Source: Sphingomonas sp. | GTDB lineage: Bacteria > Pseudomonadota > Alphaproteobacteria > Sphingomonadales > Sphingomonadaceae | Assembly (NCBI RefSeq): GCF_019746665.1 | Contig: NZ_JAIERS010000014.1 | Coordinates: 1-64,000 of the forward strand | DNA: 64,000 nt | Direction of reading: 5' to 3' | In this document: positions 1-9,160 of the stretch, piece by piece | Position numbering within the stretch: the first letter of the stretch is position 1 | How the letters are laid out: each line of letters opens with the position of its first letter | The notes under the pieces: generated by a model | Seen by the model: the letters and a program-made list of their open reading frames with translations, nothing else | Database searches by the model: none | Told to the model about the DNA's origin: nothing | Made by a program: the position numbers and the translations under genes

Positions 1-2
1 CG

Positions 3-422
3 CCCGCCCCCGCCCCCGCCGCACCGGCCACGCCCGGCGCCGCCGCGCCGCCGCTGCCCGGGGCGGGGGAGGCGGTCTATGATCTCGATCGCGGCGGCGG
101 CGCGCTGCCCGGCTATGCCCCGCCGCGCTGGCTCCACAAGGCGACCGACGAGGAATTCTTCCCGTTGGTCGACCCCGAGCTGATGCAGCTGGAGCTGGAG
201 GTCGAATATCGCGTGCAATGCACGATCGCGCTCGACGCGCGCGTCGCCTGCCGGGTGCTGCGCGAGGTGCCCTTCTATCCCGGCCTGCGCCGCGCGATCC
301 AGGCGGCGGTGCCGCTGCTGCGGATCGCCCCGCCCAAGCGCGACGGTCGCCCGATCGAGGGCCAGCGCGTCGAGTTCAACTGGCGGGTGACCGTCTCGCA
401 CGGCGATCTACGCCTGCGCTGA
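3..422 (+). CDS. Pro/Ala-rich protein, TonB-C-like end (5' truncated)
   Basis: The frame is open from the window edge to a TGA at 420-422, so the N-terminus lies outside. The visible 139 residues begin with an Ala/Pro-rich stretch, as in a periplasm-spanning linker, and end in a compact domain of about 90 residues. That domain contains a short beta-strand pattern (EYRVQCTIALDARVACRVL) and an FNWRVTV strand near the end. The layout resembles TonB-family C-termini, which contact outer-membrane receptors, but no diagnostic motif is seen and the family call is an inference. It ends 41 bases before ptsP with no obvious terminator between them. Confidence 0.5.
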   Translation, partial: PAPAPAAPATPGAAAPPLPGAGEAVYDLDRGGGALPGYAPPRWLHKATDEEFFPLVDPELMQLELEVEYRVQCTIALDARVACRVLREVPFYPGLRRAIQAAVPLLRIAPPKRDGRPIEGQRVEFNWRVTVSHGDLRLR

Positions 423-463
423 GGGCATTGGCGCAGTCGCCGGCCATCTGCTAGCCTTGTCCC

Positions 464-2734
464 ATGCCGAGTACCGCCGCCGCCGCCGCCCGCGAAATCC
501 TGGTGCGCCTGCACGACGTGATGGCCGCGAAAAGCTCGGCCCAGGCCAAGCTCAATCAGGTCGTCCAGATCATCGGCGAGATCACCAACAGCGAGGTCTG
601 CTCGATCTATCTGCTGCGCGAGGGGCTGCTCGAACTCTACGCGACGCGCGGGCTCGATCAGGCGGCGGTCCATGTCACAAAGCTCGCGCCGGGCGAGGGG
701 TTGGTCGGCACGATCGCCGAGGAGGTGGAGACGCTCAACCTCGACGAGGCCGCCGCCCATCCCAATTTCGCTTATCGCCCCGAAACCGGCGAAGAGCGCT
801 TCCACAGCTTCGCGGGGGTGCCGATCATCCGCCGCGAGCGCGCGGTGGGCGTGCTCTGCGTCCAGCACATCGAATCGCACCGCTATGCCGATGTCGAGGT
901 GGAGGCGCTGCAGACGGTGGCGATGGTGCTCGCCGAGCTGATCGCCAACGCCGATCTGATCGATGGCGCCGCCGGCCCCACCCGCGCCACCCCGCAAAAC
1001 GCCAAGCGGATCACCGGGCTGAAACTGGTCGAGGGGATGGCGCGCGGGGTCGCGGTGTTCCACCAGCCGCGCATCACCATCGAGCATACCGTCGCCGAGG
1101 ATATCGAGACCGAGCGCCACCGCGTCTATGCCGCCTTCGCCAAGATGCGCGAGCAGATCGAGCGGATGGCGGCGCAGGCCGAGTTCGGCGTCGGCGGCGA
1201 GCATGAGGAAGTGCTCGAGACGTACAAGATGTTCGCCTATGACGAAGGCTGGTCGCGCCGGATCAACGAGGCGATCGACGCCGGCCTGACCGCCGAGGCG
1301 GCGATCGAGCGCGTCCAGCAGCGCACCCGGATGCGGATGCGCCAGATCGACGATCCGCTGCTCGCCGAGCGGATGCACGATCTGGAGGATCTCTCCAACC
1401 GGCTGCTGCGGATCGTCTCGGGCCAGATGGGCACCGCCGCGCAGATGGGGCTGCGGCAGGATTCGATCCTGATCGCGCGCAACCTGGGGCCGGCCGAGCT
1501 GCTGGAATATGATCGCCGGCGGCTGAAGGGCGTGATCCTGGAGGAAGGCTCGCTCACCGCGCATGTGACGATCGTCGCCCGCGCGATGGGGGTGCCGGTG
1601 CTGGGGCGGGTGCGCGACATTCGCCGGCTGGTCGCCGAAGGCGATCTGCTGCTGCTCGACGTGACCGAGGGGACCGCCTTCGCGCGGCCGACGCCCGCGA
1701 TCGAGGAGGGCTTCGCCGCGAAGCTGCTCTTCACTCAGAAGCGCCGCGCCTCGTTCGCCGCGCTGCGCGAGCTGCCGCCGACGACGCGCGACGGCAAGCG
1801 GATCACGGTGATGGTGAATGCCGGCCTGCGCGACGATGTCGGCGCGGTGGAGCTGACCGGCGCCGACGGGATCGGGCTGTTCCGCACCGAATTCCAGTTC
1901 CTCGTCTCCGCCACGCTCCCGCAGCGCGAGCGCCAGCAGCGGCTGTACCGCGACGTGCTCGACGCGGCGGGCGACAAGCCGGTGGTGTTCCGCACGGTCG
2001 ATATCGGCGGCGACAAGGTGCTCCCTTATCTGCGCGACGAATCGGGCGAGGAGGAGAATCCGGCGATGGGCTGGCGCGCGCTGCGGCTCGCGCTCGAACG
2101 TGACGGACTGATGAAGGTCCAGGCGCGCGCGCTGATCGAGGCGGCGGCGGGCCGCACGCTCCATGTGATGTTCCCGATGGTGAGCGAGCCCTGGGAATAT
2201 GAGCAGGCACGCGACCTGTTCGAGGCGCAGTATCGCTGGGTCGCCGAGCGCGGGCGCAAGCTGCCGAGCGCGATCCGCTATGGCTGCATGCTCGAAGTGC
2301 CGGCGCTGGCCGAAACGCTCGACCTGCTGCTCCCCCGGCTCGATTTCCTGTCGGTGGGGACCAATGACCTGACGCAGTTCCTGTTCGCCGCCGACCGCGC
2401 CAACCCCAAGCTCGCCGAGCGTTACGACTGGCTGAGCGCGTCGATCCTGCGCTTCCTCGCCCGCGTCGTCGGCCAGGTGCGCGCGCATGGCGTCGATCTG
2501 GGGGTGTGCGGCGAGATGGGCGGGCGCACGCTGGAGGCGATGGCGCTGATCGGGCTGGGGATCGATCGGCTGTCGATCACCCCGGCGGCGGTCGGGCCGA
2601 TCAAGGCGATGATCCGCTCGCTCGATCACGGCGCGCTCACCGCCGAGCTGGCGCGGCTGCTCGCCGCCCCGCCACGCGACCTGCGGGGCACGCTGCGCGC
2701 CTGGGGACAGGCGAATGGCGTTGAATTGAGCTGA
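464..2734 (+). CDS. ptsP: Phosphoenolpyruvate-protein phosphotransferase with GAF domain (EI-Ntr)
   Basis: First enzyme of the nitrogen-type PTS: it autophosphorylates on histidine with PEP and passes phosphate to NPr (HPr-like). At 756 aa it matches EI-Ntr rather than the roughly 575-aa sugar EI. Domains in order: GAF (about 1-170), the PEP-utilising N domain (from about 183), the mobile phosphohistidine domain with H367 in LTAHVTIVAR, and the TIM-barrel with GLFRTEFQFL and the active-site C682 in GVCGEMGG. The usual TSHAAI around the histidine is LTAHVTI here, a mild variation. The ATG at 464 follows a 41-base gap. No NPr or EIIA-Ntr gene lies nearby. In this family the GAF domain senses glutamine in some alphaproteobacteria; that role here is inference. 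Confidence 0.93.
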   Translation: MPSTAAAAAREILVRLHDVMAAKSSAQAKLNQVVQIIGEITNSEVCSIYLLREGLLELYATRGLDQAAVHVTKLAPGEGLVGTIAEEVETLNLDEAAAHPNFAYRPETGEERFHSFAGVPIIRRERAVGVLCVQHIESHRYADVEVEALQTVAMVLAELIANADLIDGAAGPTRATPQNAKRITGLKLVEGMARGVAVFHQPRITIEHTVAEDIETERHRVYAAFAKMREQIERMAAQAEFGVGGEHEEVLETYKMFAYDEGWSRRINEAIDAGLTAEAAIERVQQRTRMRMRQIDDPLLAERMHDLEDLSNRLLRIVSGQMGTAAQMGLRQDSILIARNLGPAELLEYDRRRLKGVILEEGSLTAHVTIVARAMGVPVLGRVRDIRRLVAEGDLLLLDVTEGTAFARPTPAIEEGFAAKLLFTQKRRASFAALRELPPTTRDGKRITVMVNAGLRDDVGAVELTGADGIGLFRTEFQFLVSATLPQRERQQRLYRDVLDAAGDKPVVFRTVDIGGDKVLPYLRDESGEEENPAMGWRALRLALERDGLMKVQARALIEAAAGRTLHVMFPMVSEPWEYEQARDLFEAQYRWVAERGRKLPSAIRYGCMLEVPALAETLDLLLPRLDFLSVGTNDLTQFLFAADRANPKLAERYDWLSASILRFLARVVGQVRAHGVDLGVCGEMGGRTLEAMALIGLGIDRLSITPAAVGPIKAMIRSLDHGALTAELARLLAAPPRDLRGTLRAWGQANGVELS

Positions 2735-2834
2735 TTCCATGGGCGGGGCGCGGTCCCGCGCGTTGACAGGGCCAAACCGCTTTGAAACAAGCCTTGCGAA
2801 ATCCTGCCATCAGCTTTCTCGCGCGGAGACCCGC

Positions 2835-3788
2835 ATGACCGACGCCGAGCCCGGCGCAGATCCCACGCTCTTCGCGAAGAGCCCCGGCGAGAAATTGCGC
2901 GAGGCTCGCGAGGCGCAAGGCCTGTCGCTCGCCGAGATCGCCGCGCGCACGCGGGTGCCGATCCGCCACCTGCAGGCGATCGAGGCGGCGGATTATGCGG
3001 GGCTCCCCTCCCCCACCTACGCAGTGGGCTTCGCCAAGGCCTATGCCCGCGCGGTGGGCGTGGACGAAGTGGTGATCGGCCGCGAAGTGCGCGGCGTGGG
3101 CGACGGCGTGCCGCGCACCGCCGCCCCCTCGGTGCCGCTGCGGCGGATCGATTACGGCCCGCGCGATCCCAGCCGCCTGCCCCCCAGGGGGCTCGCCGCC
3201 GCGCTCGCGCTGGTCGCCTCGATCCTGCTCGGCGGCGTCGCGATCTGGTATGGCACCGGCTGGTTCCGGGGCGACAGCAGCGCGGTGATCACGGTGCCCG
3301 AGCCGGCGCCCACCACCCGCCCGACGCCGACCCAGACGGTCGCGCCCAAGCCCGCCGGCGGCCAGGTCACGCTCGCCGCCACCGATCTGGTGTGGCTGCG
3401 CGTCTATGACGCGACCGGCAAGACGCTCTACGAGCATGAGCTGAAGCCCGGCGAACGCTATGACGTGCCGCCCGAGGCCGATCGGCCGATGATCAATGTC
3501 GGCCGGCCCGACAAGCTCACCGTCACCGTCAATGGCAGCACCGTGCCGCCGCTGGGCGACGGCAAGCGCGCGATCAAGGATGTCGAGATTTCGGCCACGG
3601 CGCTGCTTGCGCGCGCCGCCGCGCCGGTCGCGGGGACGTCGCAAGCGACACCCGCCGCCCCGCCCCCCGCGACCACGGCGCCCTCGAAACCGCGTGCGAG
3701 CGCCACGCCTGAGGCAGGCGTTCCGCCCGCCTTCCGTCCCGCGGCGGCCGAGGATAGCGACAACGCCACCGCGCCGCGGCTTCCCTAG
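2835..3788 (+). CDS. RodZ-like helix-turn-helix membrane protein (HTH_25 + DUF4115)
   Basis: A 317-aa bitopic protein. Residues about 17-80 form the Cro/CI-type HTH_25 domain (GEKLREAREAQGLSLAEIA), and one membrane span lies at about 119-139. A Thr/Pro-rich linker leads to a periplasmic DUF4115-type beta domain at about 175-260, followed by a low-complexity Ala/Pro tail. This is the RodZ layout; RodZ tethers MreB and maintains rod shape. The frame is open from 2739, but the ATG at 2835 behind GCGGAGAC gives the expected N-terminus, so that start is chosen. No mreB or ispG is adjacent, so an exact RodZ role is not proven. Confidence 0.8.
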   Translation: MTDAEPGADPTLFAKSPGEKLREAREAQGLSLAEIAARTRVPIRHLQAIEAADYAGLPSPTYAVGFAKAYARAVGVDEVVIGREVRGVGDGVPRTAAPSVPLRRIDYGPRDPSRLPPRGLAAALALVASILLGGVAIWYGTGWFRGDSSAVITVPEPAPTTRPTPTQTVAPKPAGGQVTLAATDLVWLRVYDATGKTLYEHELKPGERYDVPPEADRPMINVGRPDKLTVTVNGSTVPPLGDGKRAIKDVEISATALLARAAAPVAGTSQATPAAPPPATTAPSKPRASATPEAGVPPAFRPAAAEDSDNATAPRLP

Positions 3789-3835
3789 GCTGGCGCGCGC
3801 CCGGCGAGGCGCTATAAGCCGGGCCGGGAGACCTG

Positions 3836-4765
3836 ATGATGACGCGCTTCTGGACCGCCGCCCTGCTCGCCACCCTGTCGTTCGCCAGCGTATCGCTCGG
3901 CGGCGCCGCCCATGCCCAAAGCGCGATCGAGGGCCGGGTCGACCGGCTGGAGCGCGAGATGCGCGCGGTGCAGCGCAAGGTGTTTCCGGGCGGCAACGGC
4001 CAATATTTCCCGCCCGAGATCACCCCGCCCGAACAGACGGCCCCAGCCCCCGGCGTGCCCGCGACCAGCCCGGTCGCCGACCTGACCGCGCGCGTCGCCG
4101 CGCTCGAAACCCAGCTCTCGACGATGACGGGCCAGGTCGAGCAGAACCAGTATAAGCTGCGCCAGCTCGAAGATGCCTTCGCCGCCTATAAGCGCGCGAC
4201 CGATGCCCGGCTGAAGGCGATCGAAGATGCCGCCGCGCCACCGCCGCTGACGGGCGCGAGCACCGCCCCGGCCGGCGCGCCCGCGACCACGCCGCCGCCC
4301 GCCAAGCCCGCCACGGCCGACCCGGCGCGCGCCAAGGCGGTCGCCGCCGTCGAAAAGCCCGCGACCGGCGATCCGGCGGAGGACGGCTATGTCTATGGCT
4401 ACCGCCTGTGGTCGGCCAAATATTATGCCGAGGCCGAGACGCAGCTGGGCGATGTGGTGGCGAAATATCCCAAGCACCGCCGCGCCAGCTGGGCGCAGAA
4501 TCTGCTCGGCCGCGCCTATCTGGACGATAACCAGCCGCAGCAAGCGGCACGCGCTTTCCTGACCAACTATCAGAAATTCCCCGAAGGCGAGCGTACGCCC
4601 GACAGCCTTTATTACCTGACGGTCGCGCTCAAGAAGCTCGGCAAGCCCTCGGCCGATATCTGCAAGGTCTATGCGGAGCTGGAGGAAGTGTACGCCGCCA
4701 AGCTGACGCCGCAGCTGAAGGCCGATGTCGCGCGCGGGCGCGCGGCGGAGAAGTGCAAGCCCTGA
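3836..4765 (+). CDS. cpoB: Periplasmic TPR protein, CpoB/YbgF-like
   Basis: A 309-aa exported protein with a signal peptide ending near AHAQ. A short N-terminal coiled coil (AIEGRVDRLEREMRAVQRK) follows, then a second coiled coil at about 80-125, an Ala/Pro/Thr linker, and a C-terminal TPR block of about 130 residues starting at EDGYVYGYRLW. This is the CpoB architecture: a partner of the Tol-Pal system that coordinates outer-membrane constriction with septal peptidoglycan synthesis. The order cpoB-tilS-ftsH downstream of tol-pal is common in alphaproteobacteria and supports the call, although tol-pal itself is not upstream here. The ATG pair at 3836/3839 follows GGGAG. Confidence 0.82.
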   Translation: MMTRFWTAALLATLSFASVSLGGAAHAQSAIEGRVDRLEREMRAVQRKVFPGGNGQYFPPEITPPEQTAPAPGVPATSPVADLTARVAALETQLSTMTGQVEQNQYKLRQLEDAFAAYKRATDARLKAIEDAAAPPPLTGASTAPAGAPATTPPPAKPATADPARAKAVAAVEKPATGDPAEDGYVYGYRLWSAKYYAEAETQLGDVVAKYPKHRRASWAQNLLGRAYLDDNQPQQAARAFLTNYQKFPEGERTPDSLYYLTVALKKLGKPSADICKVYAELEEVYAAKLTPQLKADVARGRAAEKCKP

Positions 4766-5820
4766 CCGGCCTCGACTCTCTGGCGGTCGAGCGGCTCCGC
4801 GCCGATCTGACCGCGCTCGTCGGGCCGCTGGCGGATCGGCGGCTGGGGGTGGCGGTGTCGGGCGGTCCGGACAGCATGGCGCTGCTTGCGCTCGCGGCGG
4901 CGGCGTTTCCGGGCCAGGTGATCGCGGCGACGGTCGATCACGGCTTGCGCGCGGAGAGCGCCAACGAAGCGGCGATGGTCACGCGCTGGTGCGAAGACGC
5001 CGGGGTGCCGCACGCGACCCTTGCGATCGCGGACCGGCCGGGCGCGCGGGACAATCTCCACGACTGGGCGCGACGCCAGCGTTATCGCCTGCTCGGCGAC
5101 TGGGCGGTCGCCGGCGGGGCATCGCTATTGGCGACCGCGCACCATGCAGACGATCAGGCCGAAACCTTCCTGATGCGCGCCGCGCGGGGTTCGGGCGTCG
5201 CGGGGCTGGCGGGCATCCGGGCGGTGCAGCCGTTGGCCGATCTGATCGCGCGCGCTGGCCAAGTTCCTCCCCCGCCGGGGGATGAGCTTGGTGGCATCAC
5301 CCTCCTCCGCCCACTCCTCACCTGGCGCCGCGCCGAACTGCGCGCGCTCGCCGAAGCCGCCAGGTTTCCCTTCATCGACGACCCGAGCAACGCCGATCCC
5401 CGCTTCGATCGCGCCCAATATCGCGCGCTGCTCGCCCGCACGCCATTGCTCGACGCCGCGCAAGTCGCCCGGAGCGCGGCCCATGTCGCCGAGGCCGAAG
5501 CGACGCTCGCCGCGATCGAAGCGTGGCTCTGGCGCGAGCGCGTCAGGCGCGAGGAGGATAGTCTGGCGCTCGACATCGCCGAGCTTCCCCGCGAACTCCG
5601 CCGCCGCCTCGCGCGCGGGGCGATCGAGCAAGTGCGCTTGATCCGTGGCATCACCCGCCCAACCTTTTCCGCCGCGACCAATATCGAGTCGCTGCTCGAC
5701 GCGCTGGAGGCCGGCAAGGCGGCGACCCAGGCCGGGGTGATCGCGCGCCCCGTCGGCACGCTCTGGCGATTCGCCGAAGCGCCGCCGCGCCGATTGTCCG
5801 GATCGGCGCAATCCGGTTGA
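4753..5820 (+). CDS. tilS: tRNA(Ile)-lysidine synthase
   Basis: TilS converts the wobble cytidine of tRNA-Ile(CAU) to lysidine, using lysine and ATP, so that AUA is decoded as isoleucine. The N-terminal PP-loop ATPase motif is clear at residues 36-41 (SGGPDS), followed by a Rossmann-type domain with VDHGLRAES and ATAHHADDQAET. The 355-aa length fits the shorter alphaproteobacterial form. The start is a GTG at 4753 overlapping the end of cpoB by 13 bases, which suggests translational coupling. ftsH follows 57 bases downstream, as in many relatives. Confidence 0.92.
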   Translation: MQALTGLDSLAVERLRADLTALVGPLADRRLGVAVSGGPDSMALLALAAAAFPGQVIAATVDHGLRAESANEAAMVTRWCEDAGVPHATLAIADRPGARDNLHDWARRQRYRLLGDWAVAGGASLLATAHHADDQAETFLMRAARGSGVAGLAGIRAVQPLADLIARAGQVPPPPGDELGGITLLRPLLTWRRAELRALAEAARFPFIDDPSNADPRFDRAQYRALLARTPLLDAAQVARSAAHVAEAEATLAAIEAWLWRERVRREEDSLALDIAELPRELRRRLARGAIEQVRLIRGITRPTFSAATNIESLLDALEAGKAATQAGVIARPVGTLWRFAEAPPRRLSGSAQSG

Positions 5821-5877
5821 TGTTCCATTGCCATTAATCCTTCGCGTCCTATGTTGGACGCTGAAGAGGTCCATGCG

Positions 5878-7827
5878 ATGCCGATGAACGACAACGACAA
5901 GCAGCCCGAAAACAACCCCTGGATGAAGAGCCTGATGGTGTGGGTGGCGATTCTCGTCGGCCTCGCGCTGTTCGTCACGCTCATCGAAACGGGGACGCAG
6001 AGCAGCGCGGCGAGCAACACACTCGCTTATTCGCAGTTCCTCGGCAAGGTCGAGGAAGGCTCGGTGCGCGAGGTGAACGTCGCCGGCGATGTCGTCACCG
6101 GCGTGCTCACCAATGGCGACAAGTTCCGCACCTACGCGCCGCAAGACCCGCAGCTGACCGACCGACTGCTGCGCAAGAACGTGACGATCACCGCCCGGCC
6201 CGAGGAAGGCCCGTCGATCTGGCAGTATATCCTTGTCCAGTCGCTGCCGTTCCTGCTGTTCCTCGGCATCGCCTTCTTCGTGCTGCGCCAGATGCAGAAG
6301 AATTCGGGCTCCGGCGCGATGGGCTTCGGCAAGTCGCGCGCGCGGCTGCTCACCCAGAAGGAAGGCAAGGTCACGTTCGATGATGTGGCCGGCATCGACG
6401 AAGCGCGCGAGGAATTGCAGGAAATCGTCGAATTCCTGAAGGATCCGACCAAGTTCGCGCGCCTGGGCGGCAAGATTCCCAAGGGCGCGCTGCTCGTCGG
6501 CTCGCCCGGCACCGGCAAGACGCTGCTCGCCCGCGCGATCGCCGGCGAGGCGGGGGTGCCGTTCTTCACCATTTCGGGCTCCGATTTCGTCGAGATGTTC
6601 GTGGGCGTCGGCGCGAGCCGGGTGCGCGACATGTTCGAGCAGGCGAAGAAATCGGCGCCGTGCATCGTCTTCATCGACGAAATCGACGCGGTCGGCCGCC
6701 ATCGCGGCGCCGGGCTCGGCAATGGTAATGACGAGCGCGAGCAGACGCTCAACCAGCTGCTCGTCGAGATGGACGGGTTCGAGGCGAACGAAGGCATCAT
6801 CATCATCGCCGCGACCAACCGGCCCGATGTGCTCGATCCCGCGCTGCTGCGCCCGGGCCGCTTCGACCGCCAGGTGCAGGTGCCGCGCCCCGATATCGAG
6901 GGCCGGATCAAGATCCTGCAGGTCCATATGAAGAAGGTGCCGCTCGCGCCCGACGTAGACGCTCGCGTGATCGCGCGCGGCACGCCGGGCTTCTCGGGCG
7001 CCGATCTCGCCAATCTGGTGAACGAGGCGGCCCTGCTCGCCGCCCGGCGCGGCAAGCGGCTCGTCGCGGCGCGCGAGTTCGATGACGCGCGCGACAAGGT
7101 GCTGATGGGCGCCGAGCGCCGATCGATGGTGATGACCGAGGACGAGAAGCGGATGACCGCCTATCACGAGGCGGGCCACGCCCTGGTCTTCGCGCACGAG
7201 CCGACCGCCGATCCGATCCACAAGGCGACGATCATCCCGCGCGGCTTCGCGCTCGGCATGGTCCAGCCGCTGCCCGAACGCGACACCTACAGCTATCACC
7301 GCGACAAGATGCACGCCGATCTGGCGGTGGCGTTCGGCGGGCGCGTCGCCGAGGAGCTGATCTTCGGCTATGACAAGGTGAGCTCGGGCGCCTCCAACGA
7401 CATCATGCAGGCGACCCGCCTCGCCCGCGCGATGGTGACGAAATGGGGCCTTTCAGACCAGGTCGGCCCGCTCGACTTCAGCGAGAGCGAGGACAGCTTC
7501 ACCGGCTATAGCATGGCACGCGCCAAGCCGATGTCGGACGAAACCGCGCGGCTGATCGACGCCGAGGTGAAGCGCTTCGTCGAGCAGGGGCTGAGCCGTG
7601 CACGGCAGCTGCTGACCGATCATATCGATCAGCTCCACACCATCGCCAACGCGCTGCTCGAATATGAGACGCTGACCGGCGAGGAGATCAAGCGGCTGAT
7701 CGGCGGCGGCAATATCGATCGCCCCGATCCGAACGCGAACAAGCCGACGCTGCCGGCGATCGGCACCTCGGTGCCCAAGACGCGGCGCCCGGGGCCGTTC
7801 GGCTCGCCGAGCCCACAAGGCGCCTGA
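5878..7827 (+). CDS. ftsH: ATP-dependent zinc metalloprotease FtsH
   Basis: Inner-membrane AAA+ protease that extracts and degrades membrane and unstable cytoplasmic proteins. Two N-terminal membrane spans (about 17-36 and 119-138) flank a periplasmic domain. The AAA domain has Walker A GSPGTGKT at 208-215 (Ser in place of the usual second Pro), Walker [10 protein letters not shown] and the second region of homology GRFDRQV. The zinc site is H430-EAG-H434. An in-frame ATG exists at 5851, but GAAGAGG at 5863-5869 is correctly spaced for the ATG at 5878 (or 5884), giving 649 aa. It ends shortly before a perfect hairpin at 7837-7870. Confidence 0.97.
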   Translation: MPMNDNDKQPENNPWMKSLMVWVAILVGLALFVTLIETGTQSSAASNTLAYSQFLGKVEEGSVREVNVAGDVVTGVLTNGDKFRTYAPQDPQLTDRLLRKNVTITARPEEGPSIWQYILVQSLPFLLFLGIAFFVLRQMQKNSGSGAMGFGKSRARLLTQKEGKVTFDDVAGIDEAREELQEIVEFLKDPTKFARLGGKIPKGALLVGSPGTGKTLLARAIAGEAGVPFFTISGSDFVEMFVGVGASRVRDMFEQAKKSAPCIVFIDEIDAVGRHRGAGLGNGNDEREQTLNQLLVEMDGFEANEGIIIIAATNRPDVLDPALLRPGRFDRQVQVPRPDIEGRIKILQVHMKKVPLAPDVDARVIARGTPGFSGADLANLVNEAALLAARRGKRLVAAREFDDARDKVLMGAERRSMVMTEDEKRMTAYHEAGHALVFAHEPTADPIHKATIIPRGFALGMVQPLPERDTYSYHRDKMHADLAVAFGGRVAEELIFGYDKVSSGASNDIMQATRLARAMVTKWGLSDQVGPLDFSESEDSFTGYSMARAKPMSDETARLIDAEVKRFVEQGLSRARQLLTDHIDQLHTIANALLEYETLTGEEIKRLIGGGNIDRPDPNANKPTLPAIGTSVPKTRRPGPFGSPSPQGA

Positions 7828-7836
7828 CCGCTTCAG

Positions 7837-7870
7837 CCGGGGTTCATTGTGATACCGCAATGAACCCCGG
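7837..7870. promoter_or_regulatory. Perfect 12-bp inverted repeat after ftsH
   Basis: CCGGGGTTCATT at 7837-7848 pairs perfectly with AATGAACCCCGG at 7859-7870 across a 10-base loop. No T-tract follows. The right arm instead abuts the ribosome-binding site (CGGAGGTG) of the next gene. It could be an ftsH terminator or processing stem, or an operator/attenuator for the small secreted protein downstream. The sequence alone does not decide. Confidence 0.55.
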
Positions 7871-7881
7871 CGGAGGTGTTC

Positions 7882-8262
7882 ATGAAGAAGATCATTTTGG
7901 CGGCGCTGGCCGCCTTCGTCGCTTCGGCGGCGGTCGCGCAGGCAGCGCCGCCGACGCTCGGCCAATGGCTCGCGCGCCAACGCGCCCTGGCGGCGCAAGG
8001 GCCGGTGGACCTGGAATCGGCGGCCTTCAAAGCCCTATATGCGGATGTGGCCACGGCCCTCGCGGCGGGCCGCGCCGCCCATAACGCCGATCTCGCCGCC
8101 GGTCGCCCCCCTGCGGCCTGCTTGCCGCCCCCCGGGCAACAGCAGCTCGACTGGAACACAGTCAATGGCTGGCTCCGCGCCCGCCCCGAGGCCGAGCAAG
8201 CGCAAAGCCTGAACGAAGTGATCGGGCGTTTCCTGCGGGAAAAATTCCCCTGCGCACGCTGA
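7882..8262 (+). CDS. Small secreted protein, tandem paralogue 1
   Basis: Function not recognised. A 126-aa protein with a Sec signal peptide (MKKIILAALAAFVASAAVAQA). The mature part is helical and Ala-rich, with a Cys-Pro-Pro-Pro-like stretch in the middle (ACLPPPG) and a C-terminal REKFPCAR. Start at ATG 7882 behind GGAGG. The next gene shares the layout: signal peptide, AALKAQG-like helix, central Cys-Pro-Pro segment and a C-terminal (F/Y)PC ending. The two are probably tandem duplicates, and the two conserved cysteines may form a disulfide in the periplasm. Confidence 0.75.
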   Translation: MKKIILAALAAFVASAAVAQAAPPTLGQWLARQRALAAQGPVDLESAAFKALYADVATALAAGRAAHNADLAAGRPPAACLPPPGQQQLDWNTVNGWLRARPEAEQAQSLNEVIGRFLREKFPCAR

Positions 8263-8330
8263 GCCCGCCGCCCTTTTGCCGCCATGCTGTGCCGCTATCC
8301 GCGCCCGCGCCAATCATTGGGGAGAGAATG

Positions 8331-8699
8331 ATGCGCCTGATTACCAAGCTGTTCGCCGTCACCGCGATCCTGCTGCCCGTCGCCGCGCAGGCGATGACGG
8401 TGCAGGAATTCCTCAACAAGGCCGACGCGCTGAAGGCGCAGGGCGTGCTCGCGCTCGCCTCGCCCGACATCGCGCTGCTGCGTGACGAGGTGAAGGCGGC
8501 GGGCGCCGCCTATCGCGCCGATCTCGCGCGCGACGCCGCCGCCGGCAAGAAACCGAGCAGCTGCCCGCCGCCCGTCGGCAAGACCGGGATCACCAGCGAC
8601 GAGATCATCAAGGAATTCCGCGCCCTGCCGCCCGCGCAGCGCAAGCTGAGCGTGAAGCAGGCCTGGGTGGGCCTGATGACCAAGCGTTATCCCTGCTGA
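8331..8699 (+). CDS. Small secreted protein, tandem paralogue 2
   Basis: A 122-aa exported protein of unrecognised function, resembling its upstream neighbour. It has a signal peptide ending near VAAQA, a helical region (EFLNKADALKAQGVLAL), a central SSCPPPVGK and a C-terminus of KRYPC. Starts at 8328 and 8331 are tandem ATGs behind GGGGAGA; 8331 has the better spacing. The conserved cysteine pair and shared length suggest duplication of an ancestral periplasmic protein. No partner enzyme is adjacent. The gene is followed by a repeat-filled convergent intergenic region. Confidence 0.75.
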   Translation: MRLITKLFAVTAILLPVAAQAMTVQEFLNKADALKAQGVLALASPDIALLRDEVKAAGAAYRADLARDAAAGKKPSSCPPPVGKTGITSDEIIKEFRALPPAQRKLSVKQAWVGLMTKRYPC

Positions 8700-8738
8700 G
8701 CATGATCGACTTGGTCTGCTCCTCCTCCCCTTCAGGGG

Positions 8739-8802
8739 AGTTGCAGGTAAACCGTGCCCCGCACGGTTTAGGATCGTCCGGGGGACGATCCGACCTGCAA
8801 CT
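8739..8802. repeat. 64-nt three-stem repeat element, copy 1
   Basis: An outer stem AGTTGCAGGT (8739-8748) pairs with ACCTGCAACT (8793-8802). It encloses hairpin 1, AAACCGTGC-CCC-GCACGGTTT (8749-8769), and hairpin 2, GGATCGTCC-GGG-GGACGATCC (8771-8791). All three stems are perfect. A second copy of identical length lies at 35845-35908 with compensatory changes in the outer stem and hairpin 1. Confidence 0.88.
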
Positions 8803-8985
8803 GGTTGGGAGGTGGCGGCTGTATGCCGAGCGCGGCGCTTGTTAACTGCCCCCACCCCAACCCCTCCCCTAAAGGGGAGGGGCTTAACGAGAATGCTATC
8901 TCGACTGATGATGCTCTATCGACAGCGAGCAGACTTCGAACCTAGAACCACCTATCGAACGGCGCGCGCTTTCCCTTGAAACCTG

Positions 8986-9084
8986 CTTCCCCGGCGAAGG
9001 CCGGGGCCCAGCATCGTGGCGGTGGTAGGGAAAGCGCCACGTCCGAAGCGGCGCACCGCTGGGCCCCGGCCTTCGCCGGGGAAG
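8986..9084. repeat. CCCCGGCGAAGGCCGGGG-family inverted repeat, copy a
   Basis: Perfect 27-bp arms (8986-9012 and 9058-9084) flank a 45-base spacer. Each arm contains its own short hairpin, CCCCGGC-GAAG-GCCGGGG. Related copies lie at 32638-32736 (one mismatch between arms) and 35975-36055 (right arm degenerate). Confidence 0.88.
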
Positions 9085-9160
9085 AAAACGATAGCAGGCG
9101 CGCTGGCGCGTGCGCTGTGCCGTCATCGCTTCGCGCCAACGCCCGCTCGTAAGGAGTCCT

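Larger units (their letters stand above)
8700..9160. other. Convergent intergenic region filled with palindromes
   Basis: This 461-base gap lies between convergent genes and contains no convincing ORF. It holds a short stem (CTCCCCttcaGGGGAG, about 8724-8740), the 64-nt three-stem element (8739-8802), a CCCCTCCCC-type stem near 8861-8881 (CCCCTCCCCTaaaGGGGAGGGG) and the CCCCGGCGAAGGCCGGGG inverted repeat (8986-9084). The stretch 8884-8985 shows nothing recognisable. Confidence 0.8.

Noticed and set aside
275..2740. An 821-codon open frame antisense to ptsP
   Set aside because: High GC leaves long antisense frames open; composition is Arg/His-rich with no domain, and ptsP explains the region fully.
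5125..7314. A 729-codon antisense frame over tilS and ftsH
   Set aside because: It mirrors well-supported genes, is low-complexity Arg/Ala/His sequence and has no plausible start signal.
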